A stretch of DNA of 64,000 bases from a virus. Below, piece by piece: positions 31,183-41,182 of the stretch (within the stretch, counting starts at the first letter, position 1; each line of letters starts with the position of its first letter). Under the pieces are notes generated by a model, which was not told where the DNA came from, did no database searches, and worked only from the letters and a program-made list of their open reading frames with translations. Made by a program: the position numbers and the translations under genes. The stretch spans positions 1 to 64,000 of the IMG/VR virus record IMGVR_UViG_3300022752_004079. The stretch is one strand, 5' to 3'.

Positions 31183-32387
31183 AGATAAATATGTTCTTGT
31201 TTTACTTTAATCAAATCATTTTCATACGTTTCCATAGAAACAATTGTAATTTTTAAGTTACCCAACATAAATGTACCAGGTTCGCCAGAATCTTGTATGA
31301 TTTCTGATAAATTTTGTATGACGTCGAAATCTTGTTGAGTAAATTGATTACCATTGATTTCTACAATGATATTGTCATAATCATATCGATCCGTATCAGT
31401 TAATTCATGACAACGTTTATGCAAATCAAATTTTGTATTAGGCTGTTCTAATGTAATGTATTTCATCCATTCGGCATCTGAATATATTCTATCACACCAT
31501 GGTTCTAATGTATGTAAAAGTTGTTGCGTACATTTTTCAACACGAAATGCAATATTATATTTGCTTGGAATAATAGGTTTCATTAATGAATCATGTTTAC
31601 AAAAATGTCCCCATTTACGAATAAAGTTACGAGTTGATCTTATATTTTGAGCTTCCCATTCGTTAGAATTTTTTCCTGGCGTAGTTAATTCTGGATTAAA
31701 TCTACTACCTCTACAAGTCATATGATATACACAACCTTCCCATGTTTGAATAAACTCAACACCATTTAATTGGAATCGATTAAAGATATCCGAATCTTCT
31801 TTTGATTGTGGAGCATACAATGGATCGTGTCCGCCAATCTCTTGGAAATCTGATTTCATAAATGCCCACGGTGCAAATACACCATTGGTATATTTTTTAT
31901 TATGATGTTTTGGAACTTCTCTATAAAACCATTCTAAAAATTCATTTTCATTAAACTGTTCCGGTTCTATACCAAAATCCATTAATATCTTTTCTGGCCC
32001 AGGTGGGTGCAATGGCGGTTCTATTCTTGTAAGTGACACAATCTTTTTAGGACCTATATTACGTTCAATTTCATCTAACGCAATAGGACATAAATACATA
32101 TCAGCATGATATATCATACAAACATCGTGGGATGCTACTTCATTAACTAATCGATCATATAATATCGTATGACCTAACCGAGTAGGACCTTCATTACGAA
32201 TTGCTTTGAAATGTAGATCTTTTGACATCATTTCAACGCACCAATCCCATGTGCCATCTTTATCACTGAAGTCATCTGCTACACATATTTCGACTTCATG
32301 TGCTCCTTGATTCTTACGAATGGCATCGTATGACCATTTAAGATACTTTAAATTGTTTCTGCTTGGTTGAATTATTGAAATTTTCAT
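31179..32387 (-). CDS. Family 2 glycosyltransferase
   Basis: 402 residues. N-terminal GT-A domain: MKISIIQPSRNNLKYLKWSY, VADDFSDKDGTWDW, and HADMYL as DxD-like metal site; ESDIF-like EDSDIFNRF further on. The C-terminal 130 residues have no known domain. It would add one sugar to a glycan from a sugar nucleotide. First gene of the glycan island in coordinate order, last in transcription. Overlaps the epimerase gene by 50 nt. Confidence 0.85.
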   Translation of the reverse strand: MKISIIQPSRNNLKYLKWSYDAIRKNQGAHEVEICVADDFSDKDGTWDWCVEMMSKDLHFKAIRNEGPTRLGHTILYDRLVNEVASHDVCMIYHADMYLCPIALDEIERNIGPKKIVSLTRIEPPLHPPGPEKILMDFGIEPEQFNENEFLEWFYREVPKHHNKKYTNGVFAPWAFMKSDFQEIGGHDPLYAPQSKEDSDIFNRFQLNGVEFIQTWEGCVYHMTCRGSRFNPELTTPGKNSNEWEAQNIRSTRNFIRKWGHFCKHDSLMKPIIPSKYNIAFRVEKCTQQLLHTLEPWCDRIYSDAEWMKYITLEQPNTKFDLHKRCHELTDTDRYDYDNIIVEINGNQFTQQDFDVIQNLSEIIQDSGEPGTFMLGNLKITIVSMETYENDLIKVKQEHIYL

Positions 32388-33231
32388 TATAACCTTTTAT
32401 ATAATCTTCTATTTTTAATGTTGGTTCCCATCCTAATACTTGATGTGCTGTCATATCGGTACACAATGTATCTTGAGCTTCGCCGGGCTTATCTGGTCGA
32501 TATTCAATATTGTCGATACCATACATTTTAGCAATATCCAATACTGAATAATTTTTGCTTCGACCTAATTCAAATTCATAGCCCCAGGCATTTTGCATAC
32601 AAATACGTATTAATGCATCTACAATATCATCAACATGAGTAAAATCTCTTCGTTTAGATCCATCACCATAAATTACAACTTGTTCTCCTGATTCTAAACA
32701 TCGTTCCCATGCACCTAACAATGTACAATACCCGCCTTGTTTTAAATGATATGGCCCATATACATTATAAAATCTAGCAATAGAGGCTCGCAATCCATAT
32801 TGTTGTTGAAACAATTTAATTATTTCTTCACCAATATCTTTGCTAAAAGTATATGGATTCTTAAATTTACCAGAATGATGTGAACTAGATCCTGCATATA
32901 TCATTGGGATATTACTATCCACACAAATTTTTGCAAGCTTCATGGTAGCTGATGCATTTGTATCAAAATAATCTTCTGGCTGATCAAATGATGGTTGTAT
33001 ACGAGCCATTGCTGCTAAATGAAATACAACATCAAATGTATTTAAATAATATTTAGATTTACGTCCTAATGTTCGTATATCAACATTAATATATGTTGCA
33101 CCCTCGATATGATTAGCATATAATCCAGTAGAATAATTATCATAAGATATTACTTTATGTCCTTCAGCAACCAATCGTTTAATTAGATTAGTACCGACAA
33201 ATCCAGCACCGCCTGTAACTAATATTTTCAT
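32338..33231 (-). CDS. NAD-dependent sugar epimerase/dehydratase (GalE-like)
   Basis: 297 residues. Extended SDR: TGGAGFVG (NAD-binding GxxGxxG), DNYSTG, AMARIQPS, catalytic S-YxxxK as SSSHHSGK and YTFSK, and a typical substrate-binding end (GDGSKRRDFTHVDDIV). Probably a UDP- or GDP-sugar 4-epimerase or dehydratase. Its ATATTTATAA-like motif and start are inside the end of the upstream gene. Confidence 0.88.
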   Translation of the reverse strand: MKILVTGGAGFVGTNLIKRLVAEGHKVISYDNYSTGLYANHIEGATYINVDIRTLGRKSKYYLNTFDVVFHLAAMARIQPSFDQPEDYFDTNASATMKLAKICVDSNIPMIYAGSSSHHSGKFKNPYTFSKDIGEEIIKLFQQQYGLRASIARFYNVYGPYHLKQGGYCTLLGAWERCLESGEQVVIYGDGSKRRDFTHVDDIVDALIRICMQNAWGYEFELGRSKNYSVLDIAKMYGIDNIEYRPDKPGEAQDTLCTDMTAHQVLGWEPTLKIEDYIKGYNENFNNSTKQKQFKVS

Positions 33232-34133
33232 ATATGAAACTTTTTTATAAATACCGATTCCGAATAATATTGGTTGTATAATTCCCTACTGCGCTTGCTA
33301 CATTCATTATAAAATTCTTCATCATTCCTAAGTTTCTTTGCAATATTTCTTGCCGCTTGTAAATCTCCTAAATCTACAGTTAAATTGGGATGTAATGTTT
33401 CTTGAGTATCTAATCCTTTGTAACCAATACATGGAATTCCTAAATATGCACAATTCAATGCAAAGGTACCTGCAGCATGCGTACGCATTAAATGAATTGC
33501 ATACTTAAACTTGTTAAGTGCATGTATCCATTGTGTCCAATTCATATATGGCAAATGCGTTAATAATTGTTCTTCATCAGATTGTTTTCGTCCCATCGAT
33601 GGTGCAAATACTTTTCCATTATCAAATTCTTGTGCAATGATAAATGAATCAAATCCACCATACCATGATACGAAATTTCCTCCAATAATAACACCATCTC
33701 GTTCAGCTGATTCTAAAGATCCAATTGCATCTTCAATCATTAATGATGGCATCACTCTAACATCCGGATGTGCCGTTAATCCTTGATAATATTTTCTATC
33801 CGTTTCATTGTGAGTAAAAATAATATCAGCTGATGTTAATGTATTAAAATACCAAATTTGTTTTGCTAAATCATAATCCTGAAAATACCAACTCGGACCT
33901 TCTTGCATCACTGCAACCTTTTTGCAACTAAATTTTAAATCTTCAATATTAAAATCTGGATTCTTCTTTGGTATAATTACAATTCCCAAATCATATGATT
34001 TTATAGGACGATCTTTTATGTTATAATGATCTGCATCGAGTGCGCACATCCAAGCAAATTCAGTTCTCATATTTTCATGGGTTCTAGATATCTTACCTTG
34101 AAATCCCATTTCTGTAAAAAATGCTATTTTCAT
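33228..34133 (-). CDS. Glycosyltransferase (GT-B-like)
   Basis: 301 residues, starting MKIAFFTEMGFQG. The C-terminal half has the acceptor of a GT-B fold: HAAGTFALNCAYLGIPCIGY, VDLGDLQAARNIAKKL. No DxD expected. Likely transfers a sugar in this island. ATGA overlaps on both sides. Confidence 0.75.
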   Translation of the reverse strand: MKIAFFTEMGFQGKISRTHENMRTEFAWMCALDADHYNIKDRPIKSYDLGIVIIPKKNPDFNIEDLKFSCKKVAVMQEGPSWYFQDYDLAKQIWYFNTLTSADIIFTHNETDRKYYQGLTAHPDVRVMPSLMIEDAIGSLESAERDGVIIGGNFVSWYGGFDSFIIAQEFDNGKVFAPSMGRKQSDEEQLLTHLPYMNWTQWIHALNKFKYAIHLMRTHAAGTFALNCAYLGIPCIGYKGLDTQETLHPNLTVDLGDLQAARNIAKKLRNDEEFYNECSKRSRELYNQYYSESVFIKKFHI

Positions 34134-34759
34134 AATCTATATAACTGCCGTGCTTTAAATTTTTCTACGTGTTTAATACCTTTTTTATAACTTTGATAAT
34201 TAGAATGAAATGATTCTAATAATTCTTTTTGAAAATACCATCGATGTGCTTGTGATTCAAATTTTAAAAGTTGTTCATGCTTTGCATCAAAAAACTCCGT
34301 AATGTCTACAAACATATTTGGTGACCACGTATCTAATGTACTAGGAGTTCTATATTCAATAATACTCAAATCTTTAATACGAGTCAATGGATATGATAAT
34401 TCATTAACAAATTTATGTTCAAAGTGAGAATCGTCTGCTGTAGGAACAAATATACAATCATGGTCTCGCAAATAGTGTGTTTCAATAAAATTAACCCACC
34501 CATCTTGTCCCATCTCTTTTAAAAATTTTATATTAGAAAATAATAAGTTAATGTTATTTCTGATATCTGGTTGCCACACGTGTTTAACTTCATCTAATCT
34601 AGAAATCCCAGTTGTTGTATCATAATCTCCTCCTTGAGTCAAACATAAAATATCAAAATGGGTATCTCTGTATTTTTTTATAGTACCCATCATACCATAT
34701 TCAACATCATCCGGATGCGGAGATAAACAAAGTACGTTATTAAAATTTAAAAATTTCAT
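34130..34759 (-). CDS. PIG-L family deacetylase
   Basis: 209 residues. PHPDDVE (residues 14-20) is the zinc-binding signature, with a later HSNYQ-type end and H in HYLRDHD. The family removes an acetyl group from N-acetyl sugars, for example GlcNAc-PI or sugar nucleotides. In this island it would make a free amine on a sugar made by the neighbouring enzymes. Starts two bases into the CapF-like gene end. Confidence 0.88.
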   Translation of the reverse strand: MKFLNFNNVLCLSPHPDDVEYGMMGTIKKYRDTHFDILCLTQGGDYDTTTGISRLDEVKHVWQPDIRNNINLLFSNIKFLKEMGQDGWVNFIETHYLRDHDCIFVPTADDSHFEHKFVNELSYPLTRIKDLSIIEYRTPSTLDTWSPNMFVDITEFFDAKHEQLLKFESQAHRWYFQKELLESFHSNYQSYKKGIKHVEKFKARQLYRL

Positions 34760-35826
34760 TAGACCTTTTCAAAATATGTATCATCTATTTGTTGTTCCGA
34801 TAAAATATCATTCATCCAAAATACGCATACTAAATCTTCCGTACCAATATTGGTTAAATTATGTGTATAATATGGTGGCATATCAATAACATGATTATCT
34901 GAATCTTTTATAATATATGAAACTATTTCATCAGATCCAATTTTTCGCATTTCAATTTTTGCACAACCTTTAATAATACAAAATCTTTCAATTCGTTTTG
35001 TATGGAAATGATTTCCTCGAGTTACATTAGGTTTAGTTGTTGAATAAAATACTTGTCCTTGTTCTTTGGAAATTACCAATTCTTTTAAATCTCCTCTATC
35101 ATCTGATATATGTTTAATATCAAATAATCGATTTGAAATATATGAACGAAATGTTGTAAACAAATTTAATTCAAATTCATTATCGATATGGGGTATCTTT
35201 CCAATTTCAATATATTCTACAAATTTGGATACGGTATCAACAACGCTACCAATTGTTATTGTTATGTCATAATCGATATCAATTCTCGTACCTAATATAA
35301 TTTCATGGATTTGTTTACATAAATTTTCTACATACAACAATGTAATTTTATTATCCGTAACAGTAACTTCTTTTTTTGAAATAAACGAATCACATAATGT
35401 TGCAATGAATGAATTATAATTTGGTTTACAAAATGGACCAAATATATTTGGTAATTTAATTGAAATAAAATTATTATTTTTTGCCCATTTTAAAAAAGTT
35501 ATTTTATTAGTTCGCCGCCATTGACCATATACATTATCGGCAGTTTCATGTATAGATGACGTATAAATAACTAATGGTTGTTTATTTATTTTATCTAATG
35601 CAATAGTTAAATTTAATGCACTTTGTATGTTATTTGCATATATTTCCGATTCATTTCCTCGATTTTTTTCGGCCATATGTATAATTACATTGCATTTATT
35701 TAAATTTTCTAAATCATTTAGCAAATCTCGTTTTAATTGTATAACTTTAATATCGTTACATTTATAAAAAAAGTATACTTGCAAATGATACGAAATAAAT
35801 CCATTTCCATTTAGTCCGACTATCAT
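34759..35826 (-). CDS. CapF-like bifunctional reductase with cupin domain
   Basis: 355 residues. N-terminal SDR (MIVGLNGNGFISYHL, VIYTSSIHE, KLPNIFGPFCKPNYNSF) and C-terminal cupin (about 240-355: GNHFHTKRIERFCIIKG, PPYYTHNLTN). This is the architecture of CapF/WbjC, which acts after CapE on a UDP-4-keto sugar in UDP-L-FucNAc synthesis: the cupin epimerises at C3 and the SDR reduces C4. The next gene is CapE-like, as expected. CapG (2-epimerase) is not seen in this window. Confidence 0.85.
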   Translation of the reverse strand: MIVGLNGNGFISYHLQVYFFYKCNDIKVIQLKRDLLNDLENLNKCNVIIHMAEKNRGNESEIYANNIQSALNLTIALDKINKQPLVIYTSSIHETADNVYGQWRRTNKITFLKWAKNNNFISIKLPNIFGPFCKPNYNSFIATLCDSFISKKEVTVTDNKITLLYVENLCKQIHEIILGTRIDIDYDITITIGSVVDTVSKFVEYIEIGKIPHIDNEFELNLFTTFRSYISNRLFDIKHISDDRGDLKELVISKEQGQVFYSTTKPNVTRGNHFHTKRIERFCIIKGCAKIEMRKIGSDEIVSYIIKDSDNHVIDMPPYYTHNLTNIGTEDLVCVFWMNDILSEQQIDDTYFEKV

Positions 35827-36773
35827 ATTGTAATATTATTGTTTTTAAAGAAATTAACTACATTATTAGTTACATAATATTGTGAATTGTATGAGAGCTT
35901 TCCGTAATCTTCATTTCTTTTTTCAAATCCAATTAAGTAATAATCGCCAACATCCTCAGTTCGTTGCCATTCAATTTCACTAATCATTTCTTCATGTAAT
36001 TTTTCGCCATCTCGAATCGGAATCTTATGAAACTTGATATCTGTTTTGCCGCATGCGGCTGCAATCGATTTAACCAAATCCATTATGTTTAAAGATTCAA
36101 TTTTTGGAATTGCAATTTTGCCATGAGATGTTGGATGATTATATGCCCATTCAACTAAATTAATAGCTTGATCTAATGTTAAAAGAAAACGAGTCATTTT
36201 ACTGTCTGTAATAGGTAATGATTCAACGCCGTCTTCAATCATCTTCTTAAATACGGGAATAATTGATCCGGTTGAATTTAAAACATTTCCATATCTAGCT
36301 AATACTACTTTGATATCTGTTTGTTGCTTTGCAAATTCTACATATAGTTGTTCTGCAATTGCTTTTGACATCCCGTATACATTAACTGGTTTACATGCTT
36401 TATCTGTTGAAATAAAAATTACCGTTTCAATTTTATGTGTACTTTCTTGAATAACATCTAATAAATTTTGATGCCCATTGATATTTACTTCTACCGATTC
36501 ATATGGATTTGCTTGGCATACCCAAACTGTTTTAACGGCGGCCGTATTGATAACAATTTGCGGTTTAAATTCTTGAAATGAACGTGCAATTGAATTTTTA
36601 TCTTTAACGTCACCTAACTTATAAATAACATTAGGAAATTCTAAACGCATTGCTTCTTGTTTATGTTCATTTCTAGATAACACCATAATATTATTATTGC
36701 GATAATATCGTCGTACTAAATTGCTTCCTAATGCTCCTGTGCCGCCGATAATTAAAATTCTTTTGTTTTTCAT
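35823..36773 (-). CDS. CapE/WbjB-like UDP-GlcNAc 4,6-dehydratase/5-epimerase
   Basis: 316 residues. SDR with IIGGTGALGSNLVRRY, IVINTAAVKTVWVCQANP, FISTDKACKPVNVYGMSK (S/T-D-K and YxxxK). This is the UDP-N-acetylglucosamine 4,6-dehydratase type (FlaA1, PseB, CapE). It would make the 4-keto-6-deoxy UDP sugar for the CapF-like enzyme downstream. ATGA overlap links the two, as in cap operons. Confidence 0.88.
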   Translation of the reverse strand: MKNKRILIIGGTGALGSNLVRRYYRNNNIMVLSRNEHKQEAMRLEFPNVIYKLGDVKDKNSIARSFQEFKPQIVINTAAVKTVWVCQANPYESVEVNINGHQNLLDVIQESTHKIETVIFISTDKACKPVNVYGMSKAIAEQLYVEFAKQQTDIKVVLARYGNVLNSTGSIIPVFKKMIEDGVESLPITDSKMTRFLLTLDQAINLVEWAYNHPTSHGKIAIPKIESLNIMDLVKSIAAACGKTDIKFHKIPIRDGEKLHEEMISEIEWQRTEDVGDYYLIGFEKRNEDYGKLSYNSQYYVTNNVVNFFKNNNITI

Positions 36774-37105
36774 ATTTCTTCAATCCTTTTTGCTTTATCA
36801 TCTATTACTAAATCAAAATGCGGTTTTTCATCGCCGCATTTTAGTTCGTGAAATTTACAATTCCATTCGTTCAATTGTTTAAGCGTGAATTCTCGATAAT
36901 CAACTCCTGATACTGCTCCGCGTGCCGTCCAATAAATTATTTTCCATCCCGCATCATACATTGCATTGATTTTATCAATATGCTCTTGTATAGGCTGTGC
37001 TAAATCATATCGCCGTATATTGGGATAACAACAAATTGTTTCATCAATATCTACTAATGCAACTTGCTGCGTTTTTGAATATGGGGTTGATTCATAAAAT
37101 TTCAT
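36770..37105 (-). CDS. HAD-family phosphatase (small)
   Basis: 111 residues. Motif I DIDETIC (nucleophile D), motif II in IYWTARG, and a C-terminal FDLVIDDKAKRI as motif IV. HAD phosphatases in polysaccharide islands dephosphorylate sugar phosphates or nucleotides. Short, without a large cap domain. ATGA overlaps both neighbours. Confidence 0.85.
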   Translation of the reverse strand: MKFYESTPYSKTQQVALVDIDETICCYPNIRRYDLAQPIQEHIDKINAMYDAGWKIIYWTARGAVSGVDYREFTLKQLNEWNCKFHELKCGDEKPHFDLVIDDKAKRIEEI

Positions 37106-38031
37106 ACGTATATAACATTTTTTACAAAGTTACCACTTGAAAATGGATCTTTTCTAATTTTACCTTCGTTGATTCCGCCATGGTTTGAACCATACCGTTT
37201 ATTTCCTAAAATATATGTTTTTGAAAAACGTGTCGACCATAAGTTCATGCCTGTTTCATTTCCTACATTAACTATTGCTTTTGATTTTAAATACATTTGT
37301 TCTCTAATTGACAACTGCATTGGTTTTACTTCAATAACATTTTCTAGAAAATTCAATGCTGTTTCTTGAATTGGCTGTTCGCCATAATAAAACCAATTTA
37401 ATTTTTTATCAACAACATCGATTAAATTTTGTGCTTCTGATGTAGTACCAAATGTTGAAGATACTGAAATGTATCCATATTCTGAACCATTCCATGTATT
37501 TGCAATTATTTGATTTCCTCGATCGATTTCTTGTTGATCAAAGAATATATCTGGATTACTATCATGCATTTCAGAATTTTTAAATTGCCAAAATGTTAAC
37601 ATTTGTTCTACTAATGGAATTTTTGAATTTTCTAAATCATAAATCCTATAATGGTCATGAAATATTTCATCGTTATAGCTATCTACGAATGCGTCTACGT
37701 ATGGATTATTTTTAAAGATATCTAAGGTTATGTTGGAACAATCATATACACCATAGCCCCATGTATTTAGCATTTCGCCAAATATGGTACGTAACATTTG
37801 TGCCGATGGGACGTAAACTTTACAATTTGGATATTTTTGTTTCAATAATCTAGGCATAGCAGAAATAACCGCCCAATCGCCAATACCATGACAAGTACGC
37901 ATAACAATGAATTCTTGCCGTTGCAAATACTCATCAGGAATTGCATACGCATCGTTTTTATCAAATCCAAGTTTTTTAACTTCGCCTAAAGATGATAGTT
38001 GATTATTATGTATTCTAAAAAAATGTGCCAT
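37102..38031 (-). CDS. Glycosyltransferase family 9-like protein
   Basis: 309 residues. IVMRTCHGIGDWAVISAMPR and KQKYPNCKVYV resemble the N-terminal half of GT9 heptosyltransferases; the C-terminal half has KSKAIVNVGNETGMNLWST, similar to the acceptor-binding half. Likely a GT-B glycosyltransferase. Substrate unknown. Confidence 0.65.
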   Translation of the reverse strand: MAHFFRIHNNQLSSLGEVKKLGFDKNDAYAIPDEYLQRQEFIVMRTCHGIGDWAVISAMPRLLKQKYPNCKVYVPSAQMLRTIFGEMLNTWGYGVYDCSNITLDIFKNNPYVDAFVDSYNDEIFHDHYRIYDLENSKIPLVEQMLTFWQFKNSEMHDSNPDIFFDQQEIDRGNQIIANTWNGSEYGYISVSSTFGTTSEAQNLIDVVDKKLNWFYYGEQPIQETALNFLENVIEVKPMQLSIREQMYLKSKAIVNVGNETGMNLWSTRFSKTYILGNKRYGSNHGGINEGKIRKDPFSSGNFVKNVIYV

Positions 38032-38954
38032 TATATTACAATCTCATTAAAGTATCTAACCACCGTTATTTCTTGTGGTTGATTAATTGTTATTGAATTT
38101 TTAAAAAAATATTCTAACATCATTTCTGGAATATTAACACCTGCTAATGTACTAAAAAATAATCCTCCACCGAATCTAGGATTAATTTCTAAGAAAAAAT
38201 AATCATTTGCTTCTTGTTTTAATTGAATACATGCCGGACCAATTATATTTAAATGCATACATATGCGCGCACATTCATTTAAAAGTTTATGATTATTAAC
38301 AATGCGACCTTTAGTTGAAATTCCTGCTTTTGTTTGAATGCGTTCTCTAGCAACGCCAATTATCATATTAGATGATTCATCGCATAGTACATCCACAGAA
38401 TATTCTGGCCCATCAACATAATGTTGTATCATGAACCCTGGATCCAATATCAATGAAAGCGAATTGGCTACAATTTGTATATCTCTACTACCACTGCCTC
38501 GTATAGGTTTAATAATTTTTTTACCAGGATAATCTAATCGCGTCAGAGATGTTAACGGCAATTTGAATTCAGTTTTACATAATGAATAAAATGCATATTT
38601 ATCTTGGCAACTATCAATTGTTAACATAGATGAAATTAATATTTTTACGCTAGCTTCGCGAATTTGTTTTTGAAACTTAGAAAACAATGTTACATCTGAA
38701 TCGCCGGTTTGAAATATTACATTGATGTTGTATTGGTTGATTAATTTAAATAAAGATTCTAACCATTGTGTTTCTTGTGTACTATACGGAAGCGTATTCT
38801 GTTGATCAGCTAAAAATAATCCTGCAGCTGTTGGGTCAGCATCAACTGCAATTATTTCAATATCATTTTTAAATTTACTACATCTTAATGATTTTATAAC
38901 ACTAATTGCAGCAGGACCACCTGCGTGTGTAACTAATATCCGAAATGATTTCAT
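38031..38954 (-). CDS. ATP-grasp enzyme
   Basis: 307 residues. N-terminal pre-ATP-grasp (VTHAGGPAAISVIKSLR), central KKIIKPIRGSGSRD (ATP lysine and loop), and IEINPR-type ligand motif as FFLEINPRFGGGLFFST. Belongs to the carboxylate-amine or carbamoyl phosphate synthetase-like ATP-grasps found in sugar islands (PylC/CarB-like). It may ligate an amino acid or similar to a sugar. Confidence 0.85.
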   Translation of the reverse strand: MKSFRILVTHAGGPAAISVIKSLRCSKFKNDIEIIAVDADPTAAGLFLADQQNTLPYSTQETQWLESLFKLINQYNINVIFQTGDSDVTLFSKFQKQIREASVKILISSMLTIDSCQDKYAFYSLCKTEFKLPLTSLTRLDYPGKKIIKPIRGSGSRDIQIVANSLSLILDPGFMIQHYVDGPEYSVDVLCDESSNMIIGVARERIQTKAGISTKGRIVNNHKLLNECARICMHLNIIGPACIQLKQEANDYFFLEINPRFGGGLFFSTLAGVNIPEMMLEYFFKNSITINQPQEITVVRYFNEIVI

Positions 38955-38977
38955 ATATTTCTTATTATATAAAATTT

Positions 38978-41182
38978 TTAAATAGAATCCAATTGTTCTA
39001 ACAAGTTACTTGGTTTATACACTGCACTATGTTGTTGCATTAAATCTTCTTGATTATATTCATATACACTTTCTAAATCAATTAAACTACATTGTCCATT
39101 TGCTAACTGAATTATATTTTGTGGAACTAAATCATAATAAATTTTATTGCGTTTCTTACAATTTCTTAATACGCTTTTAATAAAATGAGTTGGTATCTTA
39201 TTAAAATCATAATCATTATCAGCAATAGTTTGACCTTTCTGCATCGTATAACCAATTAATATGTTGCCATCATATATTAAATTTACTAATGCAGGAACTA
39301 ATCCATTAAACAATCCAGATTCAATTGCTGATTGAAAATTTTGTAATCTACAATATTCTGGATTGAAAATCTTTATAAATGAATTTGTAGTTTTATCGAA
39401 ATATATCGATCGACCATGATTGATACCATCTACTACTCGATGATATTTGTCTTTAATCAATTTAAACTTGTTTAATTGCAAATCAGCCAATTGAATTTTA
39501 TCTACATAAGTAACACCCCATTTATAAAAATCAAAGTTAAATGGATAACCTTTATGACTTTCTAATTCAAAAAACTTTTGAATTGCATTCCAATCTGCAA
39601 TATCCCGACTGCTTTGATTTATATTTTTTCTAGAAAAGTAAAATCTAGGTTCTAAAAATTTATATCCATCAATTTCTATACAATAATTTTTTAAAATATC
39701 ATCATCGCCGTTAGCTCCAAACATTTTAAATTTATTATAATTCTCTGGAAATACTTCTACACCTGCAGGAAATGTAATATTCTTTAATCGCAGTTTAGAT
39801 GAAATAATAATATCTAAATCATCATTGTCTCTAATATCCATTATGCTTAATATAGAACTTTGTGTTAAACAATATTCTTTTTTATCTATTCCTAGATCAT
39901 CCAATTGTTTCAAAAGTTTAATTTTCGATGTTATTGGTTTAACACGATGCACGCCATCAAGTTTTGTAGGCGTGTCATATATTTTTTTAGTTTCAATATA
40001 AAATGGAATATATTTTTCTCCTCGAACAAGTCGACCAATCATAGCATATGCTCTATGATAACTATGTTTAATAAATCCATTATCAAAATCTACTGGCGTT
40101 GTTTGTAGGTATGCTTCAATTTCATCATCAGACATTGGTTCTAAAGATTCATAATATTCCAAAGTCATCTTATCCCATCCTAAATCATGATGATTTGCAA
40201 CATTCTTTCGAAATCCAGCAATCATACAATTATAATATTGCCAATTATCAGGTTTTAATTCGGGGGCTGCTGCTGTTTTCCAATATTCGACAATCTCACG
40301 GACTGTTTTCAATTTTCCATTTAAATTTAATATTTGTTTGCTAATGCCGCCATTAGCTACTTCCATATTTAAAAAATAATCCAAACTAATAGGACTAAAT
40401 TTAGGAATTTGATTTGATATCGGATACAATTCATTATAAGTTCGTTCCAGCCAATATGCTACGTGTCTAGGATTTTGAGGAATTGCATTGAAATGATATA
40501 TCCACCCTGCATTAACAAAATGTAATTCATCGGTAAACCAAGAATGTCCTGGAATATGTAATAAATTCTTTCGAAACAAATCTTGCAAATTATAACACTC
40601 TGGCAGATAATTAACATCTACATCGAATAATTGTGTTAAGTAATTGATTATGGTTTGATCTGTTCCTGCTTTGATTTGAGCATCCCATTGATTTATAGTA
40701 TCAATATTTGTCAAATAAAAATTTTTAACTTTATCGTAAAATGGTTTATGCGCTTTATTGGTAATTTGAAATCCACCATTAAAATAATTCCATGTTTTAA
40801 TTTTAGGTTGATTTGGAAATAATGCATCGCCCCAACGTTGTATACTTCTAGTTGTCCATTCATAACAACCGTTATTAACTACAACACTAAACTTGCCATT
40901 TGTTTCTAAAAAGAAATTTGGAGTATCCGGATGTATAATAGTATCAGCATCAACAATTAATACCTGATCATAATCAATTCCATTATGTTCTAATATATCA
41001 TGTACCCAATATCTTTGCAAAGTAACTTTTAAATGATTTGGATCGGTGATTACATCTTTCCATTCAACTAGTTGAACATTATTTTTATCACACCAATTCT
41101 GCCAACTTTTAATTGAATAATGATATGGTTGATTTCTTCCATTTCCTAAATCAACATTAGGTATAAAAACTATATTTTTCAT
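38978..41182 (-). CDS. Three-domain protein: GT-A, LicD/NTase-like, kinase-like
   Basis: 734 residues. First about 260: GT-A glycosyltransferase (MKNIVFIPNVDLGNGRNQPY, VLIVDADTIIH as DxD, FNGGFQITNK). Middle (about 410-530): CLTQSSILSIMDIRDNDDLD, a LicD or nucleotidyltransferase-like centre. C-terminal 200: kinase-like fold with KIYYDLVPQNI (catalytic D and N) and SLIDLESVYEYN as DFG-like metal site. The fusion suggests stepwise glycosylation and phosphate or phosphocholine-type addition on one chain. The combination is unusual. Confidence 0.7.
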   Translation of the reverse strand: MKNIVFIPNVDLGNGRNQPYHYSIKSWQNWCDKNNVQLVEWKDVITDPNHLKVTLQRYWVHDILEHNGIDYDQVLIVDADTIIHPDTPNFFLETNGKFSVVVNNGCYEWTTRSIQRWGDALFPNQPKIKTWNYFNGGFQITNKAHKPFYDKVKNFYLTNIDTINQWDAQIKAGTDQTIINYLTQLFDVDVNYLPECYNLQDLFRKNLLHIPGHSWFTDELHFVNAGWIYHFNAIPQNPRHVAYWLERTYNELYPISNQIPKFSPISLDYFLNMEVANGGISKQILNLNGKLKTVREIVEYWKTAAAPELKPDNWQYYNCMIAGFRKNVANHHDLGWDKMTLEYYESLEPMSDDEIEAYLQTTPVDFDNGFIKHSYHRAYAMIGRLVRGEKYIPFYIETKKIYDTPTKLDGVHRVKPITSKIKLLKQLDDLGIDKKEYCLTQSSILSIMDIRDNDDLDIIISSKLRLKNITFPAGVEVFPENYNKFKMFGANGDDDILKNYCIEIDGYKFLEPRFYFSRKNINQSSRDIADWNAIQKFFELESHKGYPFNFDFYKWGVTYVDKIQLADLQLNKFKLIKDKYHRVVDGINHGRSIYFDKTTNSFIKIFNPEYCRLQNFQSAIESGLFNGLVPALVNLIYDGNILIGYTMQKGQTIADNDYDFNKIPTHFIKSVLRNCKKRNKIYYDLVPQNIIQLANGQCSLIDLESVYEYNQEDLMQQHSAVYKPSNLLEQLDSI

